A program made the position numbers and the translations under genes. Positions 8,066 through 13,391 of a stretch of DNA of 18,562 nucleotides are shown piece by piece. The stretch spans positions 1 through 18,562 of the forward strand of contig DEBC01000103.1 of the NCBI GenBank assembly GCA_002348365.1, in the 5' to 3' direction. The stretch comes from Alphaproteobacteria bacterium UBA2966 (GTDB lineage Bacteria; Pseudomonadota; Alphaproteobacteria; UBA2966). Under the pieces are notes generated by a model that was not told the origin of the DNA, made no database searches, and was given only the letters and a program-made list of their open reading frames with translations. How positions within the stretch are numbered: the stretch's first letter is position 1; every line of letters starts with the position of its first letter.

Positions 8066-8791
8066 ATGCTGCATAGAAATCCGCAGGCATCGACATCGCT
8101 GACCGAGGCGGCCGTCGAGACGATTCGCGACCGAATACTCGATCTCACGCTGGAGCCCGGAATTCGGATCGACGAAAAAGTCCTGATGGAGAGATTCTCA
8201 CTGTCTCGCACGCCGGCGCGCGAGGCTTTGAACCACCTGGTTGCAGAAGGCCTGGTGCAGATTCAACCGAAGAAAGGTGCCTATGTCCGGCCACTGGATG
8301 TTTCACATATCCGGCAATTGTTCGATGCCTACTTCGTTTCCGAACGGATGAACGGGTTCTTCTGCCAGACCTCCGATCCTGGTCTGGTCACCGATATCGA
8401 GACTCTTCAGAACGCCTATGAAAAGGCGCAGAAGGCTCGCAAGTTCCTGGATATGACGCGCATCAATATGCAGCTACATCTGCGCATCGCTGCTGCAACG
8501 CTTAATGAATACCTCTTCGACTTCAGCGCCCGCCTGCAGAACCAGGCCCGGCGACTCAGCTATTTCATATACCTCCACGAAGCAGGCCAGAAGGCGCAGC
8601 TAGACCGTCATCAGAATCGAACCCGCAAGGACCACCTGGACATCATCAAGACCATCAAGCGCAATGACAACGACAGGCTCGTGGACGTCATGACGCAACA
8701 CGCCCAGCTGTTTCATGAGCGCATCATGAGAACGATCGGAGAGACGATGGGCGCTGACGCTCCGTTGCCGCCCAAGGGAGCGGACGGCTAA
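8066..8791 (+). CDS. GntR-family transcriptional regulator, FadR/FCD subfamily
   Basis: Cytoplasmic DNA-binding regulator of 241 residues. The winged helix-turn-helix spans about 12-77, with LEPGIRIDEKVLMERFSLSR, TPAREALNHLVAEGLV and the wing PKKGAYVRPL, all matching the GntR signature. The C-terminal FCD ligand domain (about 85-230) shows the usual helical series with candidate metal ligands: Asp in FDAYFVSE, His in HLRIAAAT, His in KDHLDIIKTI and His in MTQHAQLF. FCD domains commonly bind organic acids, often through a metal. It follows the oxidoreductase remnant by three bases and ends with a stop that overlaps the stop of the convergent OYE gene. It is the only transcription factor in the window and so the best candidate to control the surrounding catabolic genes; no operator is proven. 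Confidence 0.93.
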   Translation: MLHRNPQASTSLTEAAVETIRDRILDLTLEPGIRIDEKVLMERFSLSRTPAREALNHLVAEGLVQIQPKKGAYVRPLDVSHIRQLFDAYFVSERMNGFFCQTSDPGLVTDIETLQNAYEKAQKARKFLDMTRINMQLHLRIAAATLNEYLFDFSARLQNQARRLSYFIYLHEAGQKAQLDRHQNRTRKDHLDIIKTIKRNDNDRLVDVMTQHAQLFHERIMRTIGETMGADAPLPPKGADG

Positions 8792-9921
8792 CCGCCCGCC
8801 GCCATTTTGTCCTTGCGCCAGATGCGATCCTGGCGTGGCACGGTGGTGTATTGGATGGGCCACATGTCGAATGGCTTGTAGTCCAACTCCTGGGACGCGT
8901 GGAGCATCCAGTACGGGTCACGCAGGAACTGACGGCCCAGCGCCACGAGATCCGCTTCTTCCCGTACTAGGATGCCGTTGACCTCTTCGATCGAGTTGAT
9001 GTTTCCAACGCAGATGGCCGTTATACCCGCCTCGTGTTTGATGCGACGAGCGAAGGGGACGTATCCCAGCGGCGCGGGACGCGCGACAGGCGCCCACTTC
9101 GCTGCGCCACCCGAGGACGCAGCGATATAGTCGGCCCCGTGTTCCTTGAAGGCACGCGATATCGCCACCGCATCGTCATCCGTGTTGCCACCTTCGACGA
9201 GATCGCTGGCTGAAATTCGCACACCGATGGGAAATTCATCTGGCACGTCGGCGCGCAGCGAGTCGAATACCTCGAGCGGATACTTCAATCGACCGTCCAG
9301 GTCCCCTCCGTACTCGTCATACCGCTGATTGCCGATCGGCGAAATGAAGCTCGACAAGAGGTAGCCGTGCGCGCAGTGATATTCGATGGCATCGAAACCT
9401 GCTGCCACCGCGTTGAGCGCGGCGCGGCGAAAATCCTCATGCACCTCGTCCATCAGCGCGCGATCCATCTGGGTCGGCACCTGATTGTCGGCACCATAGG
9501 GAATGGGCGATGGCGCAATGATGTCCCAGTTGCCCTCGGGCAGCGGATCGTCCTGGCCATGAAACATGCGCTTCGTGGATCCGCGGCGGCCTGAATGGCA
9601 AATCTGGACGCCGATCTTGGCGCGCGTGTTCTCGTGTACGAAGTCAGTGACCCGGCGCCAGGCTTCGACCTGGTCGTCACGATAGAGCCCGGCGCAGCCC
9701 GGCGTGATGCGTCCGGTTTCGGAGACGCCCGTGCCTTCTGCGACGACATAGCCCGCCCCACCCATGGCGCGCGTTCCGTAATGGACGAGATGCCAGTCGG
9801 TCGGACAACCATCGACGGCCGAATACATATCCATGGGTGAGACCACCACCCGATTTTCCAGGGTCACTCCCCGCAACTGATAGGGTTCGAAAAGCGGTGG
9901 TGTTCCATTGGTCTCTGACAT
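8788..9921 (-). CDS. Old yellow enzyme-type NADH:flavin oxidoreductase, paralog 1
   Basis: FMN-containing TIM-barrel reductase of the OYE/YqjM class, 377 residues from the chosen start. The active-site pair HCAH (182-185) corresponds to the His-x-x-His that binds substrate carbonyl oxygen; HGYLLSSFISP and NQRYDEYGG follow as in the family. At the YqjM Cys26 region the motif here is PMDMYS (30-34 plus one), so the redox-tuning Cys is replaced by Asp31 while Tyr33 is kept. This pattern resembles, from memory, the reductase half of bifunctional salicylyl-CoA 5-hydroxylase proteins. The ATG at 9921 has CCGGAG eight bases upstream, and gives the same length as paralog 2. It is the last gene of a leftward operon, 26 bases after the Gfo/Idh gene, and shares stop-codon bases with the GntR gene. 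Likely substrate: an enoate, enone or dearomatised ring. Confidence 0.92.
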   Translation of the reverse strand: MSETNGTPPLFEPYQLRGVTLENRVVVSPMDMYSAVDGCPTDWHLVHYGTRAMGGAGYVVAEGTGVSETGRITPGCAGLYRDDQVEAWRRVTDFVHENTRAKIGVQICHSGRRGSTKRMFHGQDDPLPEGNWDIIAPSPIPYGADNQVPTQMDRALMDEVHEDFRRAALNAVAAGFDAIEYHCAHGYLLSSFISPIGNQRYDEYGGDLDGRLKYPLEVFDSLRADVPDEFPIGVRISASDLVEGGNTDDDAVAISRAFKEHGADYIAASSGGAAKWAPVARPAPLGYVPFARRIKHEAGITAICVGNINSIEEVNGILVREEADLVALGRQFLRDPYWMLHASQELDYKPFDMWPIQYTTVPRQDRIWRKDKMAAGG

Positions 9922-9929
9922 GGCTCGAA

Positions 9930-9935
9930 CTCCGG
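9930..9935 (-). promoter_or_regulatory. Ribosome binding site deciding the start of OYE paralog 1
   Basis: The minus strand reads CCGGAG eight bases before the ATG at 9921. An in-frame ATG further up (10026) lies inside the preceding gene and would add 35 residues with no counterpart in paralog 2. The site at 9930-9935 and the equal length of the two paralogs settle the start at 9921. Confidence 0.7.
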
Positions 9936-10503
9936 TGAAGGTGGTGCTCAACCGTACTTGATCTTCACGGTCCTGCCCGTTGCCGCAGACTCGTACGCAG
10001 CAATGATCATCTCGGAAGCGCGGCACCCATCGAGGTAGGTACAGGGCGGGGGATCTCCAGCGACCATGGCGTCAACGAATGTCGATGCAACGTTCTTGTG
10101 GAACCGCGGCGTGTCCTTCTTGAATTGCGGCACCGTGTCCGAAATCGTCCACTTCTTCTCATCGTGATCGACCAGCTTTCCGGCCCGTCCCGAATCCTTG
10201 GGAACGATGAACGTCTTGAGAAACGCTGTCTCGGTCAGATCGCGAGAGCCGAAATCAACACCTGACACGATGAGCGCACCGTGGGTGCCATAGACCTCAA
10301 TCGAGTTATCGCCGCCATGGAACTGGAAGGTTGAAACGATTTCGCCGACCAATCCGTTTGCCCATTTGTAGATGGTGATACCCGTGTCCTCGACCTCGTA
10401 GCCCTGCGCGGAATTCGAGATGAAGCATGAGACTTCCTCCGGGTCACCGAAGGTGCGGCGGACGAAGTCGGCGGCGTGAGAGCCTTCATCCATCATCGTG
10501 CCG

Positions 10504-10507
10504 CCCC
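10504..10507 (-). other. Homopolymer run at the probable frameshift site
   Basis: Four G on the minus strand (four C on plus) in GCCGGGGCGGC. A fifth G would give codons for Ala-Gly-Gly-Gly-Thr-Met-Met-Asp-Glu, matching the expected family sequence across the break. Homopolymers are common sites both of slippage and of base-calling error. Confidence 0.75.
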
Positions 10508-10794
10508 GGCGAGATCCGGGTCGGCGTACCAGGTGCCGCCGAAGAAGGGGCTCGAGGCCCCTGCGTGGCCATGGTGGATGCGCATGGGTGAAAGCGTTCC
10601 GAGGTCTCCGCTGTCCAGGATGGCACGGATCTCCTTGTTGATGGGGTCGTATCGGTTGGGATAGGCCTGCATCAGCCAGGAACCGGTTTCCTCGAGGACC
10701 GCGCCGATCCGGTCAAGATCCTCCGTCGAAGAGGCCATGGGCTTCTCGAGCAGGATTTTCTTGCCCGCCCGCGCGGCGAGCTCCACCATTTCGG

Positions 10795-10823
10795 CGTGAT
10801 GTGTGGTGGGGGCACACATCACG
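10795..10823. repeat. 11-bp perfect inverted repeat inside the Gfo/Idh gene
   Basis: Left arm CGTGATGTGTG (10795-10805), loop GTGGGGG (10806-10812), right arm CACACATCACG (10813-10823), with no mismatch. It lies in the codons for the VMCAPTTHH stretch of the dehydrogenase, so coding constraint explains part of it. It would form a strong hairpin in either transcript. It shares the GTGTG...CACAC core with the palindrome at 7143-7157 but with different spacing. Function unknown. Confidence 0.6.
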
Positions 10824-11052
10824 ATGGCATCGCATGCGTTGAGCAATGCGTCGCGATCATCCCAGGACTTGTACCCGAGTTCTTTTCCTTTGCTCTCTGT
10901 CAGGCCCGGCGTCACGGCCCAGGCGCCAACGAGTTCCGTGTGCGGCGACTCCTGGAAGGCGTCCTGCCAATAATCGGCGTGGATGTGCTCAATTCCGAGA
11001 AACCCGACGCGGATTGGATCGGCCATTTCTTTTGCTCCCTCTTACCTCTCGC

Positions 11053-12186
11053 TCAGCCGCCGGCAGCCAGGCGATCACGTTTCCAGATTCGGTCCTGACG
11101 CGGCACCGTCGTGTATTGAATGGGCCACAGATCGAACGGTTGGTGTTCGAGCTCCTGGGACGCGTGCAACACCCAGTAGGGATCGCGCAGGAACCGCCGG
11201 CCCAATGCCACGAGGTCCGCGTCTTCACGTTCGAGGATGCCGTTCACCTCATCGATGGTGTTGATGTTTCCAACGCAGATTGAGGTAATGCCCGCCTCGT
11301 GCTTTATGCGGCGCGCATAGGGCACGTATCCCAGTGGCGCAGGACGGGCGACCGGCGTCCACTTGGCGGCACCGCCCGAGGACGACGCGACGTAGTCGGC
11401 ACCCCGATCCTTGAATGCGCGGGCGATCTCAACCGCGTCGTCGTCCGTGTTGCCGCCGTCTGCAAGATCGCTGGCGGAGATCCGCACACCGATCGGCAAT
11501 TCGTCGGGAAACACCTCTCGCATGGCATCGAACGTGGCCAGAGGGAAGCGCAGCCGGTTGGCAAGCTCGCCGCCGAATTCATCGTTGCGTTTGTTCCCGA
11601 TGGGGGAGAGGAAGCCCGACAGCAGGTAACCGTGTGCGCAGTGAAGCTCGATAGCGTCGAACCCGGCCGCCGCTGCATTGGCCGCTGCCTGCACGAAATC
11701 ATCCCGAACCTGATCGATCATCTCCTGATCCATCGCCGTCGGCACCTGGTTGTCATCACCGTAGGGAATAGCCGACGGCGCGATGATTTCCCAGTTGCCT
11801 TCGGGCAGGGGATCGTCCTGGCCGTGGTACATGCGCTTGGTCGAGCCGCGGCGTCCGGAATGGCCAATCTGAACGCCGATCTTTGCGCCCGTGTGCTCGT
11901 GCACGAAGTCGGTGATGCGTTTCCACGCCGCCACATGATCGTCCCGGTAGAGACCTGCGCAACCCGGCGTGATACGCCCCGGCTCCGACACCGCCGTGTC
12001 TTCCGCGACGATAAATCCGGCTCCACCCATGGCCCGCGATCCGTAGTGAACGAGATGCCATTCCGTGGGTGCCCCGTCGACCGCGCAGTACATATCCATC
12101 GGTGACACGACGACCCGGTTGGGCAGCGTGATCCCCCGGAGCTCAAATGGCTGGAACATAGGCGGCATCGAGTTGCTGTCAGGCAT
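11053..12186 (-). CDS. Old yellow enzyme-type NADH:flavin oxidoreductase, paralog 2
   Basis: Second OYE/YqjM-class FMN reductase, 377 residues, aligning with paralog 1 from end to end without gaps and roughly three quarters identical by eye. HCAH at 182-185, NRVVVSPMDMY, PGCAGLYRDD and GHSGRRGSTKRM are all present; the YqjM Cys26 position is again Asp. Differences cluster at likely substrate-contact spots: Cys108 of paralog 1 is Gly here (QIGHSG), Tyr181 before HCAH is Leu, and PMDMYS is PMDMYC. The ATG at 12186 has AGGAG five bases upstream. It is the first gene of the leftward operon OYE2 - Gfo/Idh - OYE1 and faces the luciferase-like gene across a 182-base divergent region. Retention of two intact copies suggests different substrates or an asymmetric pair of reductions; this is inference. 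Confidence 0.92.
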   Translation of the reverse strand: MPDSNSMPPMFQPFELRGITLPNRVVVSPMDMYCAVDGAPTEWHLVHYGSRAMGGAGFIVAEDTAVSEPGRITPGCAGLYRDDHVAAWKRITDFVHEHTGAKIGVQIGHSGRRGSTKRMYHGQDDPLPEGNWEIIAPSAIPYGDDNQVPTAMDQEMIDQVRDDFVQAAANAAAAGFDAIELHCAHGYLLSGFLSPIGNKRNDEFGGELANRLRFPLATFDAMREVFPDELPIGVRISASDLADGGNTDDDAVEIARAFKDRGADYVASSSGGAAKWTPVARPAPLGYVPYARRIKHEAGITSICVGNINTIDEVNGILEREDADLVALGRRFLRDPYWVLHASQELEHQPFDLWPIQYTTVPRQDRIWKRDRLAAGG

Positions 12187-12191
12187 GACAT

Positions 12192-12196
12192 CTCCT
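12192..12196 (-). promoter_or_regulatory. Ribosome binding site of OYE paralog 2
   Basis: The minus strand reads AGGAG five bases before the ATG at 12186, a near-ideal Shine-Dalgarno for the first gene of the operon. Confidence 0.75.
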
Positions 12197-12211
12197 GTCA
12201 GTTCTGCCCTG

Positions 12212-12240
12212 CGAATACGGTGTTGCGGTCTAGGTTACAA
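12212..12240 (-). promoter_or_regulatory. Weak candidate promoter for the OYE2 - Gfo/Idh - OYE1 operon
   Basis: On the minus strand TTGTAA (complement at 12235-12240) is followed after 17 bases by TATTCG (12212-12217). The -35 matches four of six and the -10 three of six consensus bases, placed about 30 bases upstream of the OYE2 start. The same stretch carries TGTTG/CAACA arms twelve bases apart (12221-12242), which could be an operator. Nothing as good was found for the divergent luciferase-like gene within 12187-12368, and a GCGCC/GGCGC mini-hairpin at 12262-12277 has no evident role. Confidence 0.3.
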
Positions 12241-12353
12241 CAGTGTCCCCGACGACCGCGAGCGCCGCCCTTGGCGCGCCCATCATCGTTGTGAGACAGT
12301 GAGCGCGGACAGGCGCCCCGATGCGCTATTCGAAGCAAGAAATTCGATTTCAG

Positions 12354-12358
12354 GGAGG
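12354..12358 (+). promoter_or_regulatory. Ribosome binding site deciding the start of the luciferase-like gene
   Basis: GGAGG lies ten bases upstream of ATG 12369, with a second partial match (GAGG, 12362-12365) closer in. It lies downstream of the alternative ATG at 12321, so it can only serve the shorter form. Confidence 0.65.
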
Positions 12359-12368
12359 ATCGAGGCGG

Positions 12369-13358
12369 ATGAGACATGCACTGAGAATTCCGAGTTTCGC
12401 ACTTGGACCCAAGACAGCGTCGCTGCAGGACATGGGCGCCTATCTCCGCAAGGCAGAGGATTTGGGATTCGAAGCGGCCTTCAGCATCGACCATCTGCTA
12501 CTCACGCCACCGGCCTATGCCTGCACGTGGCTCGAGCCGCTGTCGATGCTTTCCGCACTCTCCGGCGTGACCCGGACGATTCAGCTCGGCACGCTGGTCC
12601 TCGTCCTGCCGATCCGGAACCCGGCTTATTTCGCCAAGGAATGGGCAACACTCGACCTGCTATCCGGCGGCCGCTCGATCCTGGGTATCGGCGTGGGCTG
12701 GCACGAAAAGGAGTTCGAGCTGATGGGCGTCCCGCACAAGGAGCGGGGACGGCGCATGAACGAGATGCTGGAACTGCTGATGCTTCTCTGGACCGAGGAC
12801 AATGTCACGTACGAAGGCAAGTACTACCAGGTGAACGATCTCACCATCGATCCGAAGCCCGCCCAACAACCCCACCCGCCAATCTGGCTGGGCGGTGGCA
12901 GCATGACCTTCGAAAAGAAGTACGGCCAGAAGGTCACGAACATCGAGCCCGTCCTCAAACGTATCGCCAAGTACGCCAAGACCTGGGTCCCGCACGCACC
13001 CGCCAGTCTCGAAATGATCAACAGCGACTGGGAGAAGATCCAGACATTCATGGGCGACTTCGGCCGCGATCCCAGCGACATGTCGACGGTCTACAACAAC
13101 TGGATCTATGTGCTAAAGCCAGGTGAGAACCCGGAGAATGCCGTCCCGCACTTCTCGACGTATTCGGGCATGGATCTGCCCTACTGGCAGGAGTACTACC
13201 TGTGCGGCGAGGCGGAGCAGGTCGCGGAAAAGATCGCAGACCGTGTGAAGGCGCTCGGCGGTTGCGAGTGGATCGTGCTGAATACGCTCAACTGGGGGGA
13301 CGAGCAGCTGGAACTCGTCGCCAACGAGGTCCTGCCACTGGTGGAGAAAGCGGTCTAA
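12369..13358 (+). CDS. Luciferase-like (LLM class) flavin-dependent oxidoreductase
   Basis: TIM-barrel flavin (FMNH2 or F420) enzyme of the bacterial luciferase superfamily, 329 residues from the chosen start. Seen: FALGPKTASLQDM near the N-terminus, AEDLGFEAAFSIDHLL, the strand TIQLGTLVLVLPIRNP, the conserved ATLDLLSGGRSILGIGVGWHEKEF segment, and RMNEMLELLMLLWTED with PPIWLGGGS. These are typical of the family's 300-350 residue monooxygenases. The ATG at 12369 is preferred because GGAGG lies ten bases upstream; an ATG at 12321 would add 16 residues without a family match. FMN is more likely than F420 in a proteobacterium, but the sequence does not decide. The UxaA-family gene follows after 33 bases, so the pair are probably an operon. 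The substrate is unknown. Confidence 0.9.
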   Translation: MRHALRIPSFALGPKTASLQDMGAYLRKAEDLGFEAAFSIDHLLLTPPAYACTWLEPLSMLSALSGVTRTIQLGTLVLVLPIRNPAYFAKEWATLDLLSGGRSILGIGVGWHEKEFELMGVPHKERGRRMNEMLELLMLLWTEDNVTYEGKYYQVNDLTIDPKPAQQPHPPIWLGGGSMTFEKKYGQKVTNIEPVLKRIAKYAKTWVPHAPASLEMINSDWEKIQTFMGDFGRDPSDMSTVYNNWIYVLKPGENPENAVPHFSTYSGMDLPYWQEYYLCGEAEQVAEKIADRVKALGGCEWIVLNTLNWGDEQLELVANEVLPLVEKAV

Positions 13359-13391
13359 CTCGACTTCCAAATCGGGGGCAGGCTCGACGCC

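Larger units (their letters stand above)
9948..11026 (-). pseudogene. Gfo/Idh/MocA-family NAD(P)-dependent dehydrogenase, split by a one-base frameshift
   Basis: Dehydrogenase of the glucose-fructose oxidoreductase/inositol dehydrogenase family. The N-terminal piece (11026-10493, 177 residues) holds the Rossmann fold with GFLGIEHIH (8-16), CAPTTHH and the hallmark EKP at 94-96. The C-terminal piece (10496-9948, 182 residues) holds DEGSHAADFV, the catalytic Asp/His region, and the beta-sheet domain. The two pieces meet in different frames: the first ends ADPDLAGAAR-stop, while family members read on as GG-T-MMDEG. The whole stretch is 1079 bases, one short of 360 codons. Adding one G to the four-G run at 10504-10507 (minus strand) restores a single reading frame. 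The stop and the downstream ATG overlap as ATGA, so a coupled two-piece product is conceivable. A true mutation or a sequencing error are equally possible. It is sandwiched between the two OYE paralogs with 26-base gaps on each side and has its own AGGGAG ribosome site. Confidence 0.88.

Noticed and set aside
9922..10026. Upstream extension of OYE paralog 1 to an ATG at 10026
   Set aside because: The extra 35 residues lie inside the end of the Gfo/Idh gene, have no match in paralog 2, and a ribosome site sits before 9921.
11299..13126. Long plus-strand open frames (11299-12105 and 12065-13126) opposite OYE paralog 2 and overlapping the luciferase-like gene
   Set aside because: They overlap well-supported genes in other frames, and their products are Arg/His-rich without family features.
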